In this document: positions 7,755 through 13,664 of the stretch, one piece after another
How the letters are laid out: the number at the start of each line of letters is the position of its first letter
How positions within the stretch are numbered: position 1 is the stretch's first letter
Source: Actinomycetota bacterium
Lineage (GTDB): Bacteria; Actinomycetota; AC-67
Reading direction: 5' to 3'
DNA: 14,444 nt
NCBI GenBank assembly: GCA_041658565.1
Contig: JBAZZY010000041.1
Coordinates: 1-14,444, forward strand
Notes under the pieces: model-generated
Told to the model about the DNA's origin: nothing
The model's database searches: none
What the model saw: the letters and a program-made list of their open reading frames with translations, nothing else
Made by a program: the position numbers and the translations under genes

Positions 7755-8189
7755 ATGGCCACGCACGGAGAGCGCCTGCTGGCCCAAGCCGAGGCGCGCG
7801 CGAAGGCACGCGGCGAGCGAAAGCGGCGATCGCTTCTTCTCGCCCCCGCAACCGCAGCGACGCTATGGGCACTCGCCGATCTCGTCGCCGCCCGCCATTC
7901 CCGTCTGTCGATGCTTCACGCCGGCGTTCTGCGCTACGTTTTCGATCACACGCAAGTCATCGCGTGGACGATCGCGCTCGTCGTGGTGCCGCTCGCGATC
8001 TCGGTCAAGCGCCACCCAATCCCGGGAGGCGCCGCGCTCACTTTGCTCGCAGGACCAATCGCGACGCCTCTGGTGTTTGGCCACGGCGGATGGAAGGCGT
8101 GGCAAACCGGGATCGTCATCCTCGCGTGCACTCTGATCCTGGCGGGCGCGCGCGCCCGGGCCCGCGCACGTACCGCGCGCGGTACGTGA
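7755..8189 (+). CDS. Small membrane protein of unknown function
   Basis: This 144-residue protein has a charged, Ala/Arg-rich cytoplasmic start (AQAEARAKARGERKRR) that could form an amphipathic helix. About three or four hydrophobic segments follow (LLLAPATAATLWALADLVAA, VIAWTIALVVVPLAISV, AALTLLAGPIATPLVF and TGIVILACTLILAGA), and it ends in an Arg/Ala run (ARARARARTARGT). I recognise no family. The ATG at 7755 lies 45 nt after the stop of the secreted protein gene, lacks a Shine-Dalgarno and has the leaderless -10 described at 7742. The C-terminal Arg/Ala tail is encoded by GC-only repeats ending in a 22-bp palindrome and may be shaped by that DNA element rather than by protein function. 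It converges on rsfS with a single base between the two stops. Confidence 0.65.
   Translation: MATHGERLLAQAEARAKARGERKRRSLLLAPATAATLWALADLVAARHSRLSMLHAGVLRYVFDHTQVIAWTIALVVVPLAISVKRHPIPGGAALTLLAGPIATPLVFGHGGWKAWQTGIVILACTLILAGARARARARTARGT
8167..8188. repeat. 22-bp perfect palindrome at the convergent gene junction
   Basis: CACGTACCGCGCGCGGTACGTG reads identically on both strands. It covers the last codons and most of the stop codon of the small membrane protein gene and ends 3 nt before the rsfS stop at 8191. As RNA it could form a hairpin on either strand, so a shared terminator is the simplest role; a dimeric protein-binding site is the alternative. No T-run follows on either side. Confidence 0.6.
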
Positions 8190-8190
8190 C

Positions 8191-8577
8191 TCAGACCGGC
8201 GCGCGCTTCGCCGACGCGGTACTCGGCGCGCGCTTCGCCGGTTCCCACGCGATCTCCGGAGCGTCCTTCCACAGTCGTTCAAGTTCGTAGTAAGCCCGCT
8301 CTTCCTCGTGGAACACGTGCACGACGATGTCGGCAAAGTCGAGCAACAGCCATCGGTTCTCGCGCTCGCCCTCACGCCGAAGCGGCTTGACGCCCGCGTC
8401 TCGTAGTTCGTCCTCGATCGCGTCGCCGACCGCGTGCACGTGGCGATCGGTGCCGCCCGAGACAAGGACGAAGTAGTCGGTAATGGCAATCAGTTCCCGG
8501 ACCTGCAAAACACGGATGTCACGGCCCAGGTGCTCGGCTGCGGCACGCGCCGCGCGCACTGCGAGCGTGCGCGGCAT
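8191..8577 (-). CDS. rsfS: Ribosome silencing factor RsfS
   Basis: This 128-residue protein belongs to the RsfS/Iojap/DUF143 family, which binds ribosomal protein uL14 and blocks joining of the 30S and 50S subunits when nutrients are short. Family motifs are clear: ITDYFVLVSG at 32-41, a central HVHAVGDAIEDEL, WLLLDFADIVVHVF at 76-89 and YYELERLW at 96-103. The last residues, about 113-128, form an extra Lys/Ala/Pro-rich tail with KRAP twice, encoded by a 17-bp direct repeat. It is the third gene of the minus-strand nadD - LCP-like - rsfS block and starts 17 nt after the stop of the LCP-like gene, with a weak AAGAAG-type ribosome-binding site. Co-transcription with nadD is likely. Confidence 0.95.
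   Translation of the reverse strand: MPRTLAVRAARAAAEHLGRDIRVLQVRELIAITDYFVLVSGGTDRHVHAVGDAIEDELRDAGVKPLRREGERENRWLLLDFADIVVHVFHEEERAYYELERLWKDAPEIAWEPAKRAPSTASAKRAPV
8197..8240. repeat. 17-bp direct repeat in the 3' end of rsfS
   Basis: CGGCGCGCGCTTCGCCG occurs exactly at 8197-8213 and again at 8224-8240, a 27-bp period. On the coding (minus) strand both copies encode AKRAP, giving the repeated tail of RsfS. It lies next to the 22-bp palindrome and shares its CGCGCG character, so slippage or local duplication is plausible. Confidence 0.7.
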
Positions 8578-8594
8578 CGGTATCTTCTTAGCCT

Positions 8595-9797
8595 TCAGTA
8601 GGAATCACCCTCGCCTGCGAAGTCCTTGCCCAGGACCACGGTAACGTCGACGACCGTCTGTCCTCGTGTCCCGAACTCTACTCGCCCGAGGCCCAGGAGT
8701 TCTCGGACGTCACGGCTCAGTGCGACACCCGCAGCGTCGTCGCTGTACCCAATGATCCGAGTCGTCGCCACGTCGAACGAAGGTGCGTTTCCCGTCAACG
8801 CGATCCGAATACCACCGCGAATCAGAGCATCGGCGGCACGAAGTCCCGCCTCCGGAGTTCCGTTCCCGTTTCTGATCTCCGCGCGGGGACGCATCGAAGG
8901 GGCTTGCCCGCGGACGAACGCCGAAGAAGTGAATCGACGTCGGACAAGCGCATCCAGGCCGTCTTCCTGAACCGCGTACACCTCCTCCGAGCCGCCCGAG
9001 CCCACGATATCCACCGGGAGAACTTCGTAACCGCGCGCGCCCGGCTCCGTCGCAGCGAACCACCCCAGCGCGCGCGCCAGCGCGCGCCTGCCGTCGCGCT
9101 CCAGCGAATTCGCGGCGGTGTTCGTGAGCGCGCGCTCAATGTCCTCCGGCTTCGCAGCGGCGACGGCATCCCAAACCCGGCGCGCGCGCACGAACCGCTG
9201 GATCTCAGTCCCGGATTCCTCGCGGTGCGTCAGGTACCGAACCGCCTCGGATCCACTCATCCGCTGTGCCTCGGATCCCGACGACCCCGGCCCGTTGTCC
9301 GCCGTGGAGTCCCCGTCGCGAATCTCGATGCCGCCGAGTTCGTCCACGAAACTCGAGAACACTGCGTCATCGATCTCTTGCGTCTCGTCGATCTCGATTC
9401 CCAGCAGGTTCTCGACCGCAAGTCTCTGCGCCCGCAGGGACTGCACGCTCAACGCGCGACCGATCGCCTCGAATCCCTGACCCGGGATCGTTCCAAGCGT
9501 CCCCACAGGAATGAACAGCGCAACGGGACGGTCGCCCTCGTGTCCAGCCGCAAACACCGTCAACGAGTCGGCCTGATGCGAAAGATCGTCACGCAGACTG
9601 AGCACGAGCAGCAGCGTGTCTTGAACGATCATCGGCGCGGGAGTGCTGGGAGCCGCGGGGCTGGACTTCTGAACCGTGAACACGCCCACCCCGATTGCCG
9701 CCAGCACCGCAAGCGCGACCGCCATACCGACCAACCTGCGACGAGCGCGCGCACGCCGCAGTCTCCCGGTACGTGTCCCGGGATCCTTCTCGATCAC
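8595..9797 (-). CDS. LCP-like (LytR-CpsA-Psr) membrane protein with C-terminal LytR_C domain
   Basis: This 400-residue protein has a basic cytoplasmic start (RLRRARARRRL), one membrane helix at about 22-41, an extracytoplasmic LCP-like region at about 60-215 and a LytR_C domain at about 305-390 (AEIRNGNGTPEAGLRAA to TVVDVTVVLGKDF). LCP enzymes attach teichoic acid, arabinogalactan or similar polymers to peptidoglycan. Here the catalytic features are weak: the usual IPRDT loop reads IPVGT (96-100) and the usual RxR before the D..R..R motif is replaced by LTHREESGTEIQRFVR (189-204), although VDELGGIEI (151-159) is kept. It may be non-catalytic. I chose the GTG at 9797, 4 nt after the nadD stop, because no other start fits before the helix. 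The nadD - LCP - rsfS order is common in actinobacteria. Confidence 0.8.
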   Translation of the reverse strand: MIEKDPGTRTGRLRRARARRRLVGMAVALAVLAAIGVGVFTVQKSSPAAPSTPAPMIVQDTLLLVLSLRDDLSHQADSLTVFAAGHEGDRPVALFIPVGTLGTIPGQGFEAIGRALSVQSLRAQRLAVENLLGIEIDETQEIDDAVFSSFVDELGGIEIRDGDSTADNGPGSSGSEAQRMSGSEAVRYLTHREESGTEIQRFVRARRVWDAVAAAKPEDIERALTNTAANSLERDGRRALARALGWFAATEPGARGYEVLPVDIVGSGGSEEVYAVQEDGLDALVRRRFTSSAFVRGQAPSMRPRAEIRNGNGTPEAGLRAADALIRGGIRIALTGNAPSFDVATTRIIGYSDDAAGVALSRDVRELLGLGRVEFGTRGQTVVDVTVVLGKDFAGEGDSY

Positions 9798-9801
9798 GAC
9801 G

Positions 9802-10410
9802 TCAGCGATACAGACCTGCCTTCTCGATGTACTCCGCAACGCCGACGGGCACGAGGTATCGAATGGGCAGTCCCTCACGAACCCGCCGCCGTACGTCAGT
9901 GGAACTGATCGCCAGCGCCGGGATTTCCATAGGCGAAACCCGAGCCGCCAGCGAAGGGGGCAATTCCTCCCGCAGCCGACTCAGATCGTAGCCGGGCCTC
10001 GTCGCGGCGATGAACCGCGTCCCCGCCAGCACGGCGTCCGGGTCCTTCCAAGTCAAGATCTGCAGGACCGCGTCGGCACCCGTAATAAAGAAGAACTCGG
10101 ATCCGGGAGATGACTTCCTCATCTGATCCAGGGTGTCGATCGTGTAGGTGGGACCCGCGCGATCAAGCTCGATGCGGGACACCGAGAAGGACGGATTCCC
10201 AACGGTGGCCACTACGGTCATCAGGTAGCGATCCTCGGCCGGAGCGAGGTCGGCATGGCTCTTCTGCCAAGGGCTTCCGGCGGGCACAAACACGACCTCG
10301 TCTAAATCGAAGGCATGCCGCGCATGCTCGGCGGTCACCAGGTGGCCGGTGTGAATCGGGTCGAAGGTCCCGCCCATCACGCCGACCCGTCGGGCGCGGG
10401 AAACGGTCAT
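9802..10410 (-). CDS. nadD: Nicotinate-nucleotide adenylyltransferase
   Basis: This 202-residue enzyme joins ATP and nicotinate mononucleotide to form deamido-NAD, the penultimate step of NAD synthesis, in the cytoplasm. The nucleotidyltransferase motif GGTFDPIHTGHL is at 13-24, FVPAGSPWQKS at 41-51 and FFFITGADAVLQ at 106-116 follow, and the family's late ISSTDVRRRVREG is at 169-180. Length is normal. I chose the ATG at 10410 rather than the in-frame one at 10440 because TACACT lies exactly 7 nt before it and there is no Shine-Dalgarno, which fits a leaderless message, and because NadD proteins normally begin just before the GGTFDP motif. The next gene starts 4 nt after its stop, so nadD heads an operon with the LCP-like gene and rsfS. 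Confidence 0.95.
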   Translation of the reverse strand: MTVSRARRVGVMGGTFDPIHTGHLVTAEHARHAFDLDEVVFVPAGSPWQKSHADLAPAEDRYLMTVVATVGNPSFSVSRIELDRAGPTYTIDTLDQMRKSSPGSEFFFITGADAVLQILTWKDPDAVLAGTRFIAATRPGYDLSRLREELPPSLAARVSPMEIPALAISSTDVRRRVREGLPIRYLVPVGVAEYIEKAGLYR

Positions 10411-10417
10411 CGCAGCG

Positions 10418-10423
10418 AGTGTA
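10418..10423 (-). promoter_or_regulatory. Leaderless -10 element (TACACT) of the nadD operon
   Basis: Read on the minus strand this is TACACT, followed by 7 nt (CGCTGCG) and the nadD ATG at 10410. Transcription would begin at or next to the A of ATG. The region where a -35 box would stand lies inside the 12-bp hairpin at 10427-10456, and no TTGACA-like hexamer is seen there. Confidence 0.55.
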
Positions 10424-10426
10424 ACA

Positions 10427-10456
10427 GCGAGGGTCCCCATTGCCGGGGACCCTCGC
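10427..10456 (-). terminator. Hairpin terminator of the cupredoxin operon, abutting the nadD promoter
   Basis: GCGAGGGTCCCC (10427-10438) and GGGGACCCTCGC (10445-10456) pair perfectly over 12 bp around a 6-nt loop. It starts about 14 nt past the stop of the first cupredoxin gene in its reading direction. The bases that follow (TGTTACACT) are only modestly T-rich and include the -10 of nadD, so termination of one unit and initiation of the next are packed together. Confidence 0.7.
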
Positions 10457-10470
10457 GGAGGATTGCCGCG

Positions 10471-10851
10471 CTAAGAAACGATGATCTTCCCGGCCATGAC
10501 CTTGCCGTGCACGACGCAGTAATAGGGGTAAGTCCCCGCCTTGTCGAACGTGTACATGAACGTGCCGGTCGTCTGCGCTGCGTCGCCGGAATCAAACAAC
10601 TTGTCGTCGGCAGTTACCGTGTGCGGCAGTGAGCCCTCCCACTTCCACATAACCATCGTTCCCACGGCCACCGTCAACTCCGCCGGTTCGAAGACGTTGT
10701 CTTTCACGGCTACGGTCGGTGCGTCCGCGTGGCTCGACGATACGACCGAGGGTGTCGGGCTCGTTCCCGGCGTCCCTGTGGTCTTCCCGCCGCAAGACAC
10801 CGCAACGACGGAAAGAACCGCGACGAGGGTCAACATTCTTGCAGTGCGCAC
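10471..10851 (-). CDS. Cupredoxin (plastocyanin-like) lipoprotein
   Basis: This 126-residue protein has a short hydrophobic signal (LTLVAVLSVVAVSC) ending at Cys20, a likely lipid-attachment cysteine, then a Thr/Pro/Ser-rich linker to about residue 44 and a single cupredoxin domain. Type 1 copper ligands are visible as His77 (LPHTVT) and Cys112, His115 and Met119 in YYCVVHGKVMAG. It probably carries electrons or copper on the outer face of the membrane. I chose the GTG at 10851 over the ATG at 10869 because GGAGGAGGA sits just before the GTG and the longer form would place a run of glutamates before the signal peptide. The neighbouring upstream gene encodes a second cupredoxin, 48 nt away, so the two are probably co-transcribed. 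The electron partner is unknown. Confidence 0.85.
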   Translation of the reverse strand: MRTARMLTLVAVLSVVAVSCGGKTTGTPGTSPTPSVVSSSHADAPTVAVKDNVFEPAELTVAVGTMVMWKWEGSLPHTVTADDKLFDSGDAAQTTGTFMYTFDKAGTYPYYCVVHGKVMAGKIIVS

Positions 10852-10899
10852 AGCTTCCTCCTCCTCCATCCAACACCGACCAACTTGTGGGGCGGTCCT

Positions 10900-11325
10900 T
10901 TACTCGACGACTACGGTTCCCTCCATGGTCGGATGAGCGTCGCACTGGAACCGGTAAGTTCCCGCCTTCAACGGCGGAATCTGGTAAGTCCTCTTGCCGA
11001 CGCCGGTGAAGAACTCACCTTTGTAGATTACGGTCGTTCCCTCGTATATCGAGAAGTTGTGGGGAATCCCTGCGTCCTGGTTGTCGAGCGTTAGCGCGAT
11101 CGGAACATCCGCCGCGAACGCCAGTTCCTTGAGGTCGAACTGCATGTTCTTCGCCACGATCGTCGCCTCGCTCGCTGCAACCGAGGTGCCGGACGATGGA
11201 ACCGGGGTCGCGACGGACGGGGTTGCGGTTCCGGACGGGAATCCGCTGTCCTTCGCCGACGTGCAGGCAGACCCAATGAGCGCGACCGCCGACATGAGGG
11301 CAAACACGGACACCAAACGTCGCAT
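10900..11325 (-). CDS. Cupredoxin-domain lipoprotein
   Basis: This 141-residue protein starts with MRRLVSVFALMSAVALIGSAC; Cys21 is the likely lipidated residue although its lipobox is imperfect. A Ser/Thr/Pro linker runs to about residue 52. The cupredoxin domain ends in FQCDAHPTMEG, giving ligands Cys128, His131 and Met134, with His89 in IPHNFSIY as the fourth. The C-x2-H-x2-M spacing differs from the C-x2-H-x3-M of its neighbour, and the two share little sequence outside the fold, so they are probably not a recent duplication. The ATG at 11325 is chosen because AAGGAG lies 6 nt upstream. It is first of the cupredoxin pair and divergent from the aminotransferase gene. Copper binding is well supported; physiological role is not. 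Confidence 0.85.
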   Translation of the reverse strand: MRRLVSVFALMSAVALIGSACTSAKDSGFPSGTATPSVATPVPSSGTSVAASEATIVAKNMQFDLKELAFAADVPIALTLDNQDAGIPHNFSIYEGTTVIYKGEFFTGVGKRTYQIPPLKAGTYRFQCDAHPTMEGTVVVE

Positions 11326-11456
11326 GAGGTTCTCCTTCACTCGGACAGCTTCCCGAAGACCGGGCTTATCTTCCTAACAACTCGGAATAGTGCGCAAATC
11401 ATCCCCCCGATAGACTCCGGATCTAGAAAGATACGTAGGGTGGTAGCCTCCGGGGT
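11326..11456. promoter_or_regulatory. Divergent control region of the cupredoxin pair and the aminotransferase
   Basis: This 131-nt spacer holds the start signals of both directions. For the plus strand, TAGCCT at 11444-11449 is followed by 7 nt (CCGGGGT) and the ATG at 11457, with no Shine-Dalgarno, so a leaderless start is likely. For the minus strand I see AAGGAG before the ATG at 11325 and a weak pair TTGCGC / GAAGAT with an 18-nt spacer, which is not convincing. No clear operator for a copper-responsive regulator was recognised. Confidence 0.45.
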
Positions 11457-12791
11457 ATGGACGAGAAGAGCATTCAAGACGCTCTCCATCAGTCTGCCCG
11501 GATGTACGGCGTTCTCCTCGGTACCGACGCCCCCGATCCGCGTGCCCTCAGCAGCCAAACCGTCTGGGATTTCGACCACCATTTCACGCCCGGCCTCATT
11601 CGCTATCGCAAGTCGGTGACCGAAGCCGGGGATTTCGCGGCGCTCGAGTGGGACGGCGAAGGGTCGATCGTCCGGGACATCCTCGGACGGGAATGGATCG
11701 ACTGCCTCGGCGGCTACGGCATCTACAACCTCGGAATCCGCCACCCCGAGGTCGTCGCGGCGGTGCGAAAGCAGTTGGATCGGAACCCAATGCCGACGCA
11801 GGAATTGCTCGACCCGTTCAAGGGCATGCTGTGCAGGCTCCTTGCCGCGATCGCTCCCGGGGATATCTCGAATGCCTTCATCTGCAACTCCGGCGCCGAA
11901 GCGGTCGAAGGTGCGATGAAGATCGCCAGGGCGGCCACGGGACGACCGGGGTTCGTCTGCGCGACGGGCGCCTTTCACGGAAAGACCCTCGGAGCCTTGT
12001 CGCTGATGAGCAAAGAAGCCTTTCGTGCGCCCGTGGAGCCCCTTCTGGGGCCCGTCTTTCGCATTCCGTTCGGCGACTCGGACGCTGCCGAACGAGTGAT
12101 CGGCGCTCACGCCGACGAGATCGCCGCAGTCGTGATGGAGCCGGTCCAGGGCGAAGCTGGAGCAGTCGTTCCCCCGGACGACTTCTGGCCCCGCCTTCGC
12201 GCCGCCTGTGATGCCACCGGTGTTCTCCTAATCGCCGATGAGGTTCAGACCGGACTCGGGCGCACCGGAGCGCTGTGGGCCGTCGACCACTGGGGAGTCG
12301 CCCCCGACATCCTCTGCGTAGCGAAGTCGCTGGGGGGCGGCGTCATGCCGGTGGGAGCCGTCCTCGGACGAGGACACATCTGGCAGACGCTCGAGCCGAA
12401 TCCCTTCCTTCACACATCGACGTTCGGCGGGAATCCGCTCGCGTGCGCAGCCGCGATCGCCGCCATCCACGTGACACTCCGCGAGCGCCTGTGGGAGCAG
12501 GCCGCCGAAAAGGGCGCGCGGTTTATGGCAGGCCTCCGCAATTTGCAGGATCGTCACCCAAGCGTGCTCGTTGACGTGCGGGGCATGGGCCTGTTGATCG
12601 GCATGGTGTTCCCCGACGACGAAACCGGCTACCGGGTGGCGGCAGAACTCTTCAGGCGCGGAGTTCTCGTCGCGGGTACCCAAATCGCGGCAACGACGAT
12701 ACGCATCGAGCCGGCATTGACGATGCCTGGAGACCTGATCGACGAAGTGCTGACACGACTCGACGCCACGTTCGCGACCGTTCAGGGCTGA
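11457..12791 (+). CDS. Class III aminotransferase, putrescine aminotransferase (PatA/YgjG)-like
   Basis: This 444-residue PLP enzyme would move the amino group of putrescine or a similar amine to 2-oxoglutarate, a cytoplasmic polyamine-catabolic step. Class III signatures are plain: NSGAEAVEGAMK (144-155), GAFHGKTLGA (171-180), the PLP-binding DEVQTGLGRTG (261-271), and the Schiff-base Lys290 in CVAKSLGGGVMP. The N-terminal TPGLIRYRKSVTEAGDF, the HTSTFGGNPLACAAA block and RIEPALT near the end follow E. coli PatA closely and separate it from ornithine or GABA aminotransferases. Other diamines remain possible. The ATG at 11457 has no Shine-Dalgarno but has a -10 exactly 7 nt upstream. No other polyamine gene lies nearby, and the divergent cupredoxins have no obvious link to it. 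Confidence 0.85.
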   Translation: MDEKSIQDALHQSARMYGVLLGTDAPDPRALSSQTVWDFDHHFTPGLIRYRKSVTEAGDFAALEWDGEGSIVRDILGREWIDCLGGYGIYNLGIRHPEVVAAVRKQLDRNPMPTQELLDPFKGMLCRLLAAIAPGDISNAFICNSGAEAVEGAMKIARAATGRPGFVCATGAFHGKTLGALSLMSKEAFRAPVEPLLGPVFRIPFGDSDAAERVIGAHADEIAAVVMEPVQGEAGAVVPPDDFWPRLRAACDATGVLLIADEVQTGLGRTGALWAVDHWGVAPDILCVAKSLGGGVMPVGAVLGRGHIWQTLEPNPFLHTSTFGGNPLACAAAIAAIHVTLRERLWEQAAEKGARFMAGLRNLQDRHPSVLVDVRGMGLLIGMVFPDDETGYRVAAELFRRGVLVAGTQIAATTIRIEPALTMPGDLIDEVLTRLDATFATVQG

Positions 12792-12792
12792 T

Positions 12793-12828
12793 CGAAAAGG
12801 AGCGGCCTCGAAGGACCGCTCCTTTTCG
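12793..12828. terminator. Bidirectional intrinsic terminator
   Basis: CGAAAAGGAGCGG (12793-12805) pairs perfectly over 13 bp with CCGCTCCTTTTCG (12816-12828), and the 10-nt loop can close further through CCT/AGG. The outer A:T part gives a TTTT tract on each strand. It sits 1 nt past the aminotransferase stop and 12 nt past the end of the convergent secreted-protein gene, so it can end both. Confidence 0.9.
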
Positions 12829-12840
12829 TCTCTTCGATAC

Positions 12841-13431
12841 CTACCGCGGCGCGCGCGCCCCGTGCTTGTGCTCGCGATTGCGCGCGGCCTTCTTTGCAAC
12901 CTTCGGCGATTCGACCCCTGCGGAGTCCACGGACAATTCATCCAGCGCGGAACAGAATGCTTGCGCCCCAGCGACTGTGGACAGATCGAACACAGACCCG
13001 GCGACCTCGGCGGTCCCCCCACGGGCCGCCGCGGACACGAAACCACCGTGGTTCTTCACCACGAGCCCTGCGAAACGGGGATCGTGGCCCTTCGGCGCAC
13101 ACCCGGCAACCAAACTCACGACCGCACCGTGGACAGCGTCGGCTTCAGGCTCTTGTGCAGGCTCCTGCGGATCCGCGGAAGGTTCCGGCGCAGGCGGATC
13201 GACAACCTCACCGGGCGTCGGCTCCGCAGTAGGTTCCGGCGTCGGCTCAACGGTCGGCTCGGACGACGGTTCGGCCGTTGGTTCGACGGCCGGAGTCTCG
13301 TCAGGCGAGACCGCAGGCACCGGCGCAGGAGACTCGGTTCCCTCGGCTGCCACTCGAACGATGTCCGGTCCGGCCATGGCGCCAAACACCAGCGACGCGG
13401 CCAGCACAACTGCAAGTCGCAAACTCTTCAT
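12841..13431 (-). CDS. Secreted protein with Pro/Glu/Thr linker and two HGxxVSxxA motifs
   Basis: This 196-residue protein has a Sec signal peptide (MKSLRLAVVLAASLVFGAMA), then a long linker from about 31 to 98 rich in Pro, Glu, Thr and Ser, with EPT/EPTPEPT-type repeats. The folded part follows at about 99-172 and a basic tail ends the protein (KVAKKAARNREHKHGARAPR). The folded part carries HGAVVSLVA (101-109) and HGGFVSAAA (128-136), two copies of an HGxxVSxxA pattern that I associate with uncharacterised actinobacterial secreted proteins; this is recollection, not a search. Two cysteines (111 and 160) could form a disulfide. AGGGGG stands 8 nt before the ATG at 13431. The linker suggests the domain is held away from the cell wall. 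Function unknown. Confidence 0.8.
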   Translation of the reverse strand: MKSLRLAVVLAASLVFGAMAGPDIVRVAAEGTESPAPVPAVSPDETPAVEPTAEPSSEPTVEPTPEPTAEPTPGEVVDPPAPEPSADPQEPAQEPEADAVHGAVVSLVAGCAPKGHDPRFAGLVVKNHGGFVSAAARGGTAEVAGSVFDLSTVAGAQAFCSALDELSVDSAGVESPKVAKKAARNREHKHGARAPR

Positions 13432-13664
13432 CTAGTTATCCCCCTGGACCCCGATAAGCGCGGACGTAGTCAATATCGGCCAGGTGAGCCGTTTCGATGA
13501 ATCGGGCTTACCCCCGCGAAATACAGGATTTCAGGACGACCAACGCGGGGTTTCAACGAAGTCCTCGAGGGTCACCTCACGCCGTTGAGGACGTGGCGCG
13601 CGACGGATGCCCGTGAACGACGAAGGGGCCCGCGGCGGAGCCCCTTCGTTCGAATGATCGCCGC
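13432..13664 (-). other. Intergenic leader region with inverted repeats
   Basis: This 233-nt gap lies between two minus-strand genes. It contains the terminator described at 13620-13649 and a nested fold, CCCCGCG/CGCGGGG (13512-13518 with 13544-13550) around GAAAT/ATTTC (13518-13522 with 13528-13532). On the minus strand a TTGACT-like box (13468-13473) has no matching -10 at normal distance. I could not match the leader to any riboswitch class that I know, and I see no gene in it. Confidence 0.4.
13620..13649 (-). terminator. Hairpin terminator of the truncated secreted-protein gene
   Basis: ACGAAGGGGC (13620-13629) and GCCCCTTCGT (13640-13649) form a perfect 10-bp stem around a 10-nt GC-rich loop, beginning about 15 nt past the stop codon at 13665 in its reading direction. 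The tail on the minus strand (CGTTC) is only weakly T-rich. Confidence 0.7.

Noticed and set aside
9060..9190. Dense GCGCGC runs as a repeat element
   Set aside because: Such runs occur throughout the window inside coding sequence (Ala/Arg codons) and look like a genome-wide composition trait rather than a local element.
11337..12110. Minus-strand open frame of 257 codons
   Set aside because: It is antisense to the first half of the aminotransferase gene, which has all class III signatures; high GC leaves such frames open by chance.
13432..13500. TTGACT box as -35 of the HGxxVSxxA gene
   Set aside because: No -10-like hexamer lies 16-19 nt downstream.
13432..13620. Cyclic-di-AMP or cyclic-di-GMP riboswitch
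   Set aside because: The conserved core sequences I know for these classes are not present on the minus strand.
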